This document shows positions 9,803-18,298 of a stretch of 56,897 nt of DNA, one piece after another; position 1 is the stretch's first letter, and every line of letters begins with the position of its first letter. The notes beneath the pieces were generated by a model, which did no database searches, was not told the DNA's origin, and was given only the letters and a program-made list of their open reading frames with translations. The stretch comes from Clostridiales bacterium (GTDB taxonomy: Bacteria > Bacillota > Clostridia > Christensenellales > Borkfalkiaceae). Made by a program: the position numbers and the translations under genes. The DNA lies in NCBI GenBank assembly GCA_015069365.1, contig SVIT01000004.1, forward strand, positions 1 through 56,897, in the 5' to 3' direction.

Positions 9803-11607
9803 ATCTGGTATCGTGCAAACGAGAACGCCGCTACGTACACGTCGTCCACCACTTCCCAGTTGCGCATTTTAAGAATTTCCACGCGGACCATAGCAAGTAT
9901 TTCAGAAATCTTCAACCCTTGAATCGCGTCGCTAAGACCGCGGATATCAATGTCAAAATCCTGCTTCAAATACTCGAGCAAGGTCGAATTCACCGACGCT
10001 TCTTCGTCGGTAAGTGCCAAGGAATACCCAATCCCCTTAATTTTTTTGAGTTGTATAGGCTGCAACACCAAGGGCGCGTAATGTTCTCCGCCGTCCTCGC
10101 GAGAATACCATTTCAAGAACCCGAGTGCAAGATATAAGATCTTCGTACCCGATTCCTCATACGCCTCTTTGTTTTTGCGAATCAGCCTATTCACCGTTTC
10201 GCCAAGAGTACGTTCGTCCGTATACGTACGCAATATCCCCGACTGATTTTCGAGGGCAATCAGCTCCTGTCTCTTTTTGGCATACGCATTCGCCCCGAAA
10301 TAGACGCGTTTTTCCGACAGCGCCCGTATATCTTCCGTCGCCGCGGCAAAATGCAATTCTCCCTGCTCCGTTAAAGCATCCAACATGCCGTCCGCCGAAG
10401 AGGCAACGATCTGCAAGCCGTATTTCGTGGGATTGAAATTCAACAGCCCATTCTTCATGGACAGATCAAGTAATCTTCTCTCCCATACCTGATCCCTCGT
10501 CATTTCGGTATCGAGGGACAATTTTTGCATGGAAAGAAGCTCACTGGGCAACGTATCGTGGGACATATCCGCCTCAGTCAATACTTCGTACCCCTTTACC
10601 GTCTTCGCGCGTAAGGGCAATGCCCCGATATGGGACATGCGGCAACGGCGAACGTCAACGCAGCGATCGTAATATCCTGCCTGCAATTTTTGACGGAAAT
10701 GCGCCTCTGACGTCGAATAAGCCGCATTCTTGTCCGAGAACAAATCTTCCACGTCAAAGCAACTGAGGTTATTGATCCCGTCTGCAATATACGCGTCCAA
10801 ACGCTGCATGTCGTCTGAAACGGTATCAAGGAAACACCCATCGTACAGCCATACGCCGCAGGTAACCTCTTTCTCGCCGAACACGATCACAGAATGCAGA
10901 CCAAGGCTCTCTAAACAGCTACACGCAAACAGAGCCATTTCCAAAGGGCTCGCCTTTCTGTTCGTTAATATTTTCACTCCTGCGCCAGCCTCTACGGGCG
11001 CGGAAATATCACAAGGTTTTTTCAAAACGGAGAAACGGCGGAATACCGCATACAGTGCCGCGATAATACGGCGCACGGCGTTTTTATCGTTGCCGATATA
11101 ACCGCCCAGCTCGCAAGGGCTGTTCCATTTTTTCAGCTGTTCTTCGATTTCGGTTTTTACGCGGGCGCAATCCCCCAGCTTCGGGCGAACAAAGGACGCG
11201 AGCAGCTCCGCATCTCCCTCGATACCGTGCCAGTAATCGAAAGGCAGCGTTTTGACCGTCCATTCCCTCGTATCTATGATTTTCTTATCCTTTCTCAAAG
11301 TGACCGTAATCTTTTCTTCCGTCACCCCTTCCAAATCGGAAAAATAGAGCGGCGAAAGGACCGTCCCTAAATCGACCTCAACCACGCTCTCGTAAGGCAC
11401 TTCCACCTCTTTTTCGCAAGGCAAAAGCATACCGTTTGCATTCTCTACGCAAAGGGTCAGTCCCTCAATCGTTTCCTCTCCCGTATTTTTGATTTGTAAG
11501 GAAGAAAACAGCGGTCTGCGCGCAAAATAGTCGGCATAGGAAATAACCTTTGCCGCCTCGGCGTGTAATGATAAGATTTCTTCCAACTTTCTGGTTTTCT
11601 GAGCCAT
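9754..11607 (-). CDS. N-terminal part of the same DUF4011-type helicase
   Basis: RDQVWERRLLDLSMKNGLLNFNP (DUF4011-like) and ...VAAFSFARYQMWNDLRQN, which normally continues into the helicase motor now found in the -1 frame. Confidence 0.85.
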   Translation of the reverse strand: MAQKTRKLEEILSLHAEAAKVISYADYFARRPLFSSLQIKNTGEETIEGLTLCVENANGMLLPCEKEVEVPYESVVEVDLGTVLSPLYFSDLEGVTEEKITVTLRKDKKIIDTREWTVKTLPFDYWHGIEGDAELLASFVRPKLGDCARVKTEIEEQLKKWNSPCELGGYIGNDKNAVRRIIAALYAVFRRFSVLKKPCDISAPVEAGAGVKILTNRKASPLEMALFACSCLESLGLHSVIVFGEKEVTCGVWLYDGCFLDTVSDDMQRLDAYIADGINNLSCFDVEDLFSDKNAAYSTSEAHFRQKLQAGYYDRCVDVRRCRMSHIGALPLRAKTVKGYEVLTEADMSHDTLPSELLSMQKLSLDTEMTRDQVWERRLLDLSMKNGLLNFNPTKYGLQIVASSADGMLDALTEQGELHFAAATEDIRALSEKRVYFGANAYAKKRQELIALENQSGILRTYTDERTLGETVNRLIRKNKEAYEESGTKILYLALGFLKWYSREDGGEHYAPLVLQPIQLKKIKGIGYSLALTDEEASVNSTLLEYLKQDFDIDIRGLSDAIQGLKISEILAMVRVEILKMRNWEVVDDVYVAAFSFARYQMWNDLRQNIGNFPKTK

Positions 11608-11705
11608 AGCTTACCCCATTTTGATTATTCCCCTTTATTATACACGCAAACTATGAAAAAATCAACCCCAAAAGATAGCTTTTTTTCTTTTTTATAAAAG
11701 AAAAA

Positions 11706-11725
11706 CCGCGCGGTTTTCCGCGCGG
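11706..11725 (-). terminator. terminator downstream of nrnA
   Basis: CCGCGCGG-TTTT-CCGCGCGG; minus strand followed by TTTTTCTTTT. Confidence 0.75.
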
Positions 11726-11752
11726 AATATCGAATCTTTCCGTTTTTCCCGA

Positions 11753-12721
11753 TTATTCTAAATATTGTGAAACGGTATAGGACAATCTATCCAACACGTC
11801 CTCAATATCTCCAAACAGCATACAGCCTGCCGCGCGGACGTGTCCGCCCCCGCCGTACGTGCCTGCAATCTTGTTCACGTCTGCATACCGCTTTGAACGC
11901 AGGGAAATTTTATACTGCCCTTTACGCACTTCCATGACCGACGCCGAAACCTCTACGCTATCCACCGTCAACGGAAAGTCCACAAAGCCTTCCGTCATTC
12001 CCTCGTCCGCGCCGCACGCAAGCATATTTGCTTTCGTAACCGTAATCACCGCAAAACGGTCGTCATGATAAAAACGCATTCCGCTCATCGTCTTTGCGTG
12101 CAACAGCGCGCGCGCTTTAGGTTGGCGTTTGAACAAGAGATAATTGTATCCGCTGATATCCGCGCCCGCCTTGACCAGTTCCGCCGTCAACCTAAGCGTC
12201 TCTTCCGTTACGTCGTCATGAGAGAAATTCCCCGAATCGGTCAATACACCAAGGAGCAGATATTCTGCCGTTTTTTTATCAATCGGGACACCCATGGCCT
12301 TGATGAGCGCCGCTACGTTCATACAATTTGCCGAACAAATACGCACGTAATTATACTTTGCAAAATGTGTATTCGAAACGTGATGATCGACGTTTACCGT
12401 ATCGATTTTTTTACGTCTTGCCTGCAAAAAGAGATCAGACAACGCCCCAAGACGCTGATCGTCGCTACTATCCACAGCCACAATCAGATCATACCCGTCT
12501 TTGGGCATTTTTTTAATCTTTTCCACCCCGTCCACAAAGGCAAGGTTGGAGGGGATATCCGATTCAACGCATACCTGGTTGGGGGTTTTTAAAAAATCCA
12601 AGGCGTATGAAAGCGCCAACGCCCCGCCAATCGCGTCTCCGTCCGGGCGCATATGCGCCACGATTAATACCTCTTTCGAACGCTGTATTCTCTCTGCAAT
12701 TTGCTCTAACGTGCAATCCAT
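11753..12721 (-). CDS. nrnA: DHH/DHHA1 phosphoesterase (NrnA-like oligoribonuclease/pAp phosphatase)
   Basis: VAHMRPDGDAIGGALAL, VNVDHHVSNTHFA, GGGGHVRAAGCML. Confidence 0.93.
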   Translation of the reverse strand: MDCTLEQIAERIQRSKEVLIVAHMRPDGDAIGGALALSYALDFLKTPNQVCVESDIPSNLAFVDGVEKIKKMPKDGYDLIVAVDSSDDQRLGALSDLFLQARRKKIDTVNVDHHVSNTHFAKYNYVRICSANCMNVAALIKAMGVPIDKKTAEYLLLGVLTDSGNFSHDDVTEETLRLTAELVKAGADISGYNYLLFKRQPKARALLHAKTMSGMRFYHDDRFAVITVTKANMLACGADEGMTEGFVDFPLTVDSVEVSASVMEVRKGQYKISLRSKRYADVNKIAGTYGGGGHVRAAGCMLFGDIEDVLDRLSYTVSQYLE

Positions 12722-12734
12722 CTTTTCTCCTAAA

Positions 12735-12765
12735 AAACGTCCTCCCTATCACGAGGAGGACGTTT
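12735..12765 (-). terminator. terminator between rbfA and nrnA, immediately before the nrnA Shine-Dalgarno
   Basis: 11-bp stem AAACGTCCTCC/GGAGGACGTTT followed on minus by T-run then AGGAGAAAAG-ATG. Confidence 0.75.
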
Positions 12766-12812
12766 GCTTTTGTTGATTGTTTGCCAAACGGTACGTTTAG
12801 CAGCTCCACCCA

Positions 12813-13193
12813 TCACTCCTCGTCTTCGCTGTCTGCAGGGGTGGAATAGGTAATCGTCTTAAATAACTCATCCATTTTCGAACCGTACACCATACTGCCG
12901 TCCATCTTAAAACGGAGCGCAGGCACGGTACGCATACGCATCACTTGCGCCAACTCATGACGGATATGCCCTGCGAGTTCTTGCAAAACCTCGAAAGAAC
13001 GCTTGGTCTCCGCTTCGTTCGACGCATAGATGCTGACGTAGATATTCGCTGTTTTTAAATCGGGCGCAACGTCCGCTTCCGTAACGGATATCAATCCCTT
13101 AAGGTCGGGATTCATATCCTTCAGACGGCGAATAATCGCGCTGATTTCCTTTTGATATTCCCCGTTCAAACGGGAAGTTCTCGATACTTTCAT
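12813..13193 (-). CDS. rbfA: ribosome-binding factor A
   Basis: MKVSRTSRLNGEYQKEISAII..., position downstream of infB; start chosen at MKVSR. Confidence 0.93.
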   Translation of the reverse strand: MKVSRTSRLNGEYQKEISAIIRRLKDMNPDLKGLISVTEADVAPDLKTANIYVSIYASNEAETKRSFEVLQELAGHIRHELAQVMRMRTVPALRFKMDGSMVYGSKMDELFKTITYSTPADSEDEE

Positions 13194-15865
13194 TACGCTT
13201 TGATTTCCTCCGTAACGTAACATTCGATAATATCGCCGACGCGGATCTCGTTAAACCCTTCGATCGCGCAGCCGCATTCATAGCCGTAGTTGACCTCTTT
13301 TACGTCGTCCTTAAAGCGTTTCAACTGCTTCACGCCGCCTTCGCAGATCATGATATCTTCGCGATAGATACGAAGCTTACCGCCGCGAACGATCTTACCG
13401 TCCGTAACGTAGCAACCTGCAATCGTGCCAACGCCCGTGATATTGAACGTCTGACGGACTTCGCATTTACCCGTAAGCACTTCTTTAAGCTTGGGTGCAA
13501 GCATACCTTTGAGCGCCGCTTCCATATCGTCGAGAAGCTCGTAGATAATACGGTAGCTTCTAACGTCGACCTTAGACTGTTCAGCAATCTTCTTCGCCTT
13601 GGTGTCAGGACGAACGTTGAACCCAATGATGATCGCGTTTGCACTGTCAGCAAGCATAACGTCCCCTTCGTTGATCGCACCCGCCGCCGAATGGATAACC
13701 TTCACGCGGACTTCTTCGTTGGAAAGCTTTTCCAAGGAATGTTTTACAGCTTCAACGCTACCCTGTACGTCACCTTTGACGATAAGGTTAAGGTTCTTGA
13801 TCTTGCCTTCTTCCACCTGAGCGAATACGTCGTCAAGCGTAACACGGCTCTGTTCTTTGATCATGCTTTCGCGTTCTCTGTTCTTTCTTTCTTCCTGTAC
13901 CTGCTTCATCAGCGACTGGTCAACAGCCATAATGCTGTCGCCTGCGTTGGGTACGTCTTCCAGACCGAGAATGGATACCGCCATGGAAGGACCTGCACTC
14001 TTGACAGCTCTGCCCTTGTCGTCGAACATAGCACGCACACGCCCCATGGTCGTACCGGAAAGGATATTGTCACCAGTTTTCAAAGTACCCGTTTGAACGA
14101 TGATACTTGCAACGGGGCCCTTGCCCTTATCGAGTTTCGCCTCGATAATCGTACCTTTTGCCTGACGGTCGGGGTTAGCTTTGAGTTCTTGCATTTCCGC
14201 AACGAGGTTGACGGAATCAAGCAAATCGTCGATACCCATACCCGTCTTTGCGGACACGGGAACAACCATCGTATCGCCGCCCCATTCTTCGGGAACAAGG
14301 TCGTGTTCCAACAATTCCTGCTTCACGCGATCGGGATTGATCTCGTGTTTATCCATTTTATTCATTGCCACGATAATGGGCACGTCAGCCGCCTTTGCGT
14401 GGTTGATTGCTTCTACCGTCTGAGGCATGATACCGTCGTCTGCCGCTACTACGAGAATAACGACGTCCGTTACTTGCGCGCCGCGCGCTCTCATTGCGGT
14501 GAACGCCGCGTGACCAGGCGTATCGATAAAGGTGATCTGTTTGCCTTTCGCCGTTACGGTATAAGCACCGATACTCTGGGTAATACCGCCCGCTTCCCCA
14601 GAAGTTACGGAGGTAGCGCGGATTCTGTCGAGCAAGGAAGTCTTACCATGGTCTACGTGCCCCATAACCGTTACGACGGGCGCACGGGTAATGAGCTTGC
14701 TTTCGTCCTCAACAGAAGCCGTATCCATCAGAACTTCTTCTGCGGTCTTTTCAGGCTTATATTCCAGATCGATACCCATATCCGCCGCCATCAAAGCCGC
14801 GTTATCGTAATCGATCGAATCATTGATCCCTTTCATGATACCTTCTTTGAAAAGGCGTTTGGTGATCTCTACCGCGGAAACGCCGAGCTTTTCAGAAAGC
14901 ACTTTCAAAGGAATATCCTGCGTCGTAACCACTGCGTGTTCGATCTTGATCGTAGGGATTTCCTGACGTTTCTGCTTTTTAGGCGAACGTACCTTTCTGT
15001 AGCCCGACTTATCCTCGTCAAAATCCTCCACCGTCATACCTTGCTGTTTAATCAAGGAACGCTTCGACATAGGTTTCTTTTCGGTATACGTCTTTTCAAA
15101 CGTCTTTTTCTTTGCAGGCGCAGAGAAGGATTTGTTATCTCTGCTCGGTGCACTGATGGGAGCCGCGATCGGAGCAGGCGCCGCAGGTCTCGCGGGTCTT
15201 GCCCCTGTTGCTGGACGCATCGGTCTATCGCCAGCAGGTCTTGCAGGTCTTTCGCCTGCGGGACGGGGACGGTACGAGGGAGCGCTCGACGTCTCCGTAC
15301 CAGGCTTCGCCACGTATACCCCTTGTTCTTGACCGTTGCGGAAATATCTAGGTGCACGAGGAGCCGCGGGCGCGGGCTTGCTCTCCGTTTTGGGAACAAA
15401 CGTGCGCGCTTCGGGTTTCTTCTCCTCTACCGTGTCTTGTACGGCAACGGGAGTTTCTTTCACTTCCGCTTTCGCTTCTTCCGTCTTCGGTGCTTTTTCT
15501 ACCGTTTCCGCCTTCTCCTCCGCTTTCGGTTCCTCAACGAGAGCAGGCTCTTCTACGGGTTCTTTCTTTTTCTTAGCGGCTTTCTCTTTAGCCTTCTCTT
15601 CCGCCGCTTTTGCCGCTTCTTCTTTCGCTTTTTCCTCAGCGGCAATACGCGCAGCCTCTTCCGCCGCAGCACGCGCCTCTGCTTCAGCGCGCGCCGCCGC
15701 TTCCGCGACTTCGCGTTCCTGTTTTTCCGCCTCTAATGCGGATAATTTCTTCAAGATGTCCGACAGGCTCTTTTCCGTGGATGAAAGGCGTTTTTGTAAA
15801 CCGCCCAACTGCTTGTCGTCTAAAAGTGATGCAATTTTCTCCACGTTTTCATACTTTTTTGCCAT
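13193..15865 (-). CDS. infB: translation initiation factor IF-2
   Basis: VTVMGHVDHGKTSLLDRIR, DTPGHAAFTAMRARG, NKMDK; Ala/Glu/Lys-rich N-terminus. Confidence 0.98.
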   Translation of the reverse strand: MAKKYENVEKIASLLDDKQLGGLQKRLSSTEKSLSDILKKLSALEAEKQEREVAEAAARAEAEARAAAEEAARIAAEEKAKEEAAKAAEEKAKEKAAKKKKEPVEEPALVEEPKAEEKAETVEKAPKTEEAKAEVKETPVAVQDTVEEKKPEARTFVPKTESKPAPAAPRAPRYFRNGQEQGVYVAKPGTETSSAPSYRPRPAGERPARPAGDRPMRPATGARPARPAAPAPIAAPISAPSRDNKSFSAPAKKKTFEKTYTEKKPMSKRSLIKQQGMTVEDFDEDKSGYRKVRSPKKQKRQEIPTIKIEHAVVTTQDIPLKVLSEKLGVSAVEITKRLFKEGIMKGINDSIDYDNAALMAADMGIDLEYKPEKTAEEVLMDTASVEDESKLITRAPVVTVMGHVDHGKTSLLDRIRATSVTSGEAGGITQSIGAYTVTAKGKQITFIDTPGHAAFTAMRARGAQVTDVVILVVAADDGIMPQTVEAINHAKAADVPIIVAMNKMDKHEINPDRVKQELLEHDLVPEEWGGDTMVVPVSAKTGMGIDDLLDSVNLVAEMQELKANPDRQAKGTIIEAKLDKGKGPVASIIVQTGTLKTGDNILSGTTMGRVRAMFDDKGRAVKSAGPSMAVSILGLEDVPNAGDSIMAVDQSLMKQVQEERKNRERESMIKEQSRVTLDDVFAQVEEGKIKNLNLIVKGDVQGSVEAVKHSLEKLSNEEVRVKVIHSAAGAINEGDVMLADSANAIIIGFNVRPDTKAKKIAEQSKVDVRSYRIIYELLDDMEAALKGMLAPKLKEVLTGKCEVRQTFNITGVGTIAGCYVTDGKIVRGGKLRIYREDIMICEGGVKQLKRFKDDVKEVNYGYECGCAIEGFNEIRVGDIIECYVTEEIKA

Positions 15866-15869
15866 AGGT

Positions 15870-16202
15870 TCAGTTGTTTCCTCCCGAATATAATTTGAAT
15901 TTCGGCTCGCCGTCGGCAGACTGGATCATTGCCGATGCAAGGTGTTCGTCCGTGATTGCCACTGCGCGTACCGCAGGGCGGTGTACCCATTCCGCCAAAG
16001 CACCCTCGTCCGTGATATATAACGGACAGCCGAGTCTTTCTTGCGTCCTGAGCATAGGTTTTAACGAGTTCTTCCCGATACTTCCGTCCATGACGAGCAG
16101 GAAAACTCCCTTTTTCTGTTTTTCTATCGTTTCTGCGCCAAAGATGATTTTTCTAGAACGGATACAAAATCCGAGATAGGTTTCGATCTTACTTTTCTCC
16201 AA
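15870..16202 (-). CDS. ylxQ: L7Ae/YlxQ-family RNA-binding protein
   Basis: YLGFCIRSRKIIFGAETIEKQKKGVFLLVMDGS; located between infB and ylxR. Confidence 0.85.
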   Translation of the reverse strand: MEKSKIETYLGFCIRSRKIIFGAETIEKQKKGVFLLVMDGSIGKNSLKPMLRTQERLGCPLYITDEGALAEWVHRPAVRAVAITDEHLASAMIQSADGEPKFKLYSGGNN

Positions 16203-16461
16203 GACCGTCCTCCTCTATCCCTTGATACACCTCAGGTGCGACGTTCGTCGAAAAAGTCTTATGCAGAAGTTTCTTCCCCAACAACTTTTTCCGACATTCG
16301 TCGTTTCCGCACACGTAGGCGCCTCTGCCAGGCGCTTTCCCCGTAGGATCGGGAAAAATCTCACCATCGGCATTTTTGACCACGCGGAGCATTTCCTTTT
16401 TCGGCTTCATTTCCCGACAGGCAATGCACATACGCATGGGGATACTTTTATTTTTTGACAT
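16189..16461 (-). CDS. ylxR: YlxR/RnpM family protein
   Basis: PMRMCIACREMKPKKEMLRVV...GKAPGRGAYVCGNDECRK. Confidence 0.93.
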   Translation of the reverse strand: MSKNKSIPMRMCIACREMKPKKEMLRVVKNADGEIFPDPTGKAPGRGAYVCGNDECRKKLLGKKLLHKTFSTNVAPEVYQGIEEDGLGEK

Positions 16462-16501
16462 TGTAATTTCTCCGTTTTAATTCGATAAACGCAGATGAAA
16501 A

Positions 16502-17599
16502 TTATTCTTCCGCGCCTTCTTCGCTCTCTTCGTTTTCGATCTGAGCAAGGATCTCTGCCGCTTCGGGAGAGGATGCGCTCTTAACGTCAATCTTCCAGCC
16601 GGTCAATCTTGCAGCCAAACGAGCGTTTTGACCATCTCTGCCGATTGCCAAGGAAAGTTTGTCGTCGGGAACGATCGCCATTGCGCTCTTTTCCCCTTTT
16701 GCCGTTACTGACAAAACAGTTGCAGGCGACAACGCCTTATAGATGAACGCCAAAGGATCTTCGTTCCAAAGAATGATGTCGATCTTTTCACCGCCGAGTT
16801 CTTCTACGACGGCGTTGACTCTCGCACCGCGGTTACCTACGCATGCGCCGACAGCGTCCACACGTGCGTCGTTGGAAAGAATCGCCATCTTGGTACGGTG
16901 ACCGGGTTCACGCGCGATTTCTTTAATCTCTACGATGCCCTGCGCAATTTCGGGGACTTGGGATTCGAACAATTTCTTCACCAAGCCCTGCGCGGTACGG
17001 GAAACCACGATCTGCGAATTTTTACCGTTATTCTTAACACGCTTTACAAACACTTTCAATCTGTCGCCAACTGCATATCTTTCCGTTAAAACGCGGTCCT
17101 GAGGGGGCATAACACCCTCAATTTTCTTATCGCCGAGTTCTACGTAAACGTTGCGTTCGTCGATCTTGCGGATAACACCGTCCATCAACTCTCCTTCCTT
17201 ATCCGAGAATTCGGAGAAGGTGTTATCGCGTTCCGCTTCGTGCAATTTCTGCAAAATAACCTGTTTCGCAGTCTGCGCGGCAATGCGCCCGAAATCCTTG
17301 GGGATAAACGTCTTCACGATCGTATCGCCCACTTTGTAATCGGGGTTCAGTTCCTGCGCGTCTTCCAAAGAAATTTCCTTGTCTTTGTCCTCTACTTCTT
17401 CTACGACATAGCGGGTTGCGCGGAATTCAATTCTGCCGTTCTCAGCGTCCAAGGACACGGAAATCTCCGCACCGCCCTCGAACTGCTTTTTATACGCGGA
17501 CGCAAGCGCGTTTTCAAGCGTTGCGATAAAAGCCTCTTCGCTGATCCCTTTCTCTCTTACCAAATCGGTAAGCGCCGCAAAAAACTCCTTGTTTTCCAT
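16502..17599 (-). CDS. nusA: transcription termination/antitermination factor NusA
   Basis: S1/KH layout; GACVGNRGARVNAVVEELGGEKIDIILW, LAIGRDGQNARLAARLTGWKIDV. Confidence 0.97.
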   Translation of the reverse strand: MENKEFFAALTDLVREKGISEEAFIATLENALASAYKKQFEGGAEISVSLDAENGRIEFRATRYVVEEVEDKDKEISLEDAQELNPDYKVGDTIVKTFIPKDFGRIAAQTAKQVILQKLHEAERDNTFSEFSDKEGELMDGVIRKIDERNVYVELGDKKIEGVMPPQDRVLTERYAVGDRLKVFVKRVKNNGKNSQIVVSRTAQGLVKKLFESQVPEIAQGIVEIKEIAREPGHRTKMAILSNDARVDAVGACVGNRGARVNAVVEELGGEKIDIILWNEDPLAFIYKALSPATVLSVTAKGEKSAMAIVPDDKLSLAIGRDGQNARLAARLTGWKIDVKSASSPEAAEILAQIENEESEEGAEE

Positions 17600-17655
17600 T
17601 GTTGTTTCTCCTGTTAAATTTTCGTAAATTTATCGTTGATTTTTTTATTTTCTCA

Positions 17656-18126
17656 TTAAAATAAACCGTCAAAATCAATCGCTCTGCAAATCTTCGCAAT
17701 CTTCGATTTTTCCAGTTTCCATTCTTCGCCGTTGTCCTCAAGGAACACACAGTTCTCATCGTGCCCTTTCAAAACCATTTCAAACAGCTTTTTCCCTTTC
17801 ATCGGCGCGAACAGCTTCACTTCCACTTTCTTGCCGATATTCTTTTGAAAATCCCGATCCGTCTTCAAAGGTCTGTCAAGACCAGGGCTGGAGACGTTGA
17901 GGGTATAGGGCGTACCGAACGTGGGATCTGCCTCGTCCAAAACGGGGTCAATCGCACGGTGAAATTTTTCACACGTATTCAAATCCACGCCGTTTTCCGT
18001 GTCTATATACACAGTCAAGGCAGGTTCTCTTCCCTGTTTGAATTCCACCTCTACAATCTCAATCCCCATTTCATCGGCGATCGGTTGCAACACCTCTTGA
18101 ATTTCCGCAATACTCTTTACTTTCAT
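17656..18126 (-). CDS. rimP: ribosome maturation factor RimP
   Basis: GIEIVEVEFKQGREPALTVYID, YTLNVSSPGLDRPLKTDRDF. Confidence 0.95.
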   Translation of the reverse strand: MKVKSIAEIQEVLQPIADEMGIEIVEVEFKQGREPALTVYIDTENGVDLNTCEKFHRAIDPVLDEADPTFGTPYTLNVSSPGLDRPLKTDRDFQKNIGKKVEVKLFAPMKGKKLFEMVLKGHDENCVFLEDNGEEWKLEKSKIAKICRAIDFDGLF

Positions 18127-18174
18127 GTTTCCTCCAACGGCAGTTTTTCACTCCGTTTACCCCTTAATACGAAG

Positions 18175-18203
18175 ATTGAGAGTGGCGCAAGACCACTCTC
18201 AAT
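18175..18203 (-). promoter_or_regulatory. perfect hairpin in the rimP 5' leader
   Basis: ATTGAGAGTGG-7nt-CCACTCTCAAT, 11-bp perfect stem between the promoter and rimP. Confidence 0.7.
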
Positions 18204-18230
18204 AACATCAAATCATTATTAAGTATTCCT

Positions 18231-18259
18231 ATTATAACATAGTTATAATCCTTTTGCAA
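18231..18259 (-). promoter_or_regulatory. sigma-A-type promoter of rimP-nusA-infB operon
   Basis: TTGCAA-17 nt-TATAAT on the minus strand. Confidence 0.7.
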
Positions 18260-18298
18260 GCGTTTCTGCCATGTTTTTTGAAAATTTTTCCTATTCTA

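Noticed and set aside
13691-15736. 681-aa plus-strand ORF antisense to infB
   Set aside because: Arg/Phe-rich translation without recognisable domains, the mirror of a long well-supported gene; a codon-bias artefact of the opposite strand.
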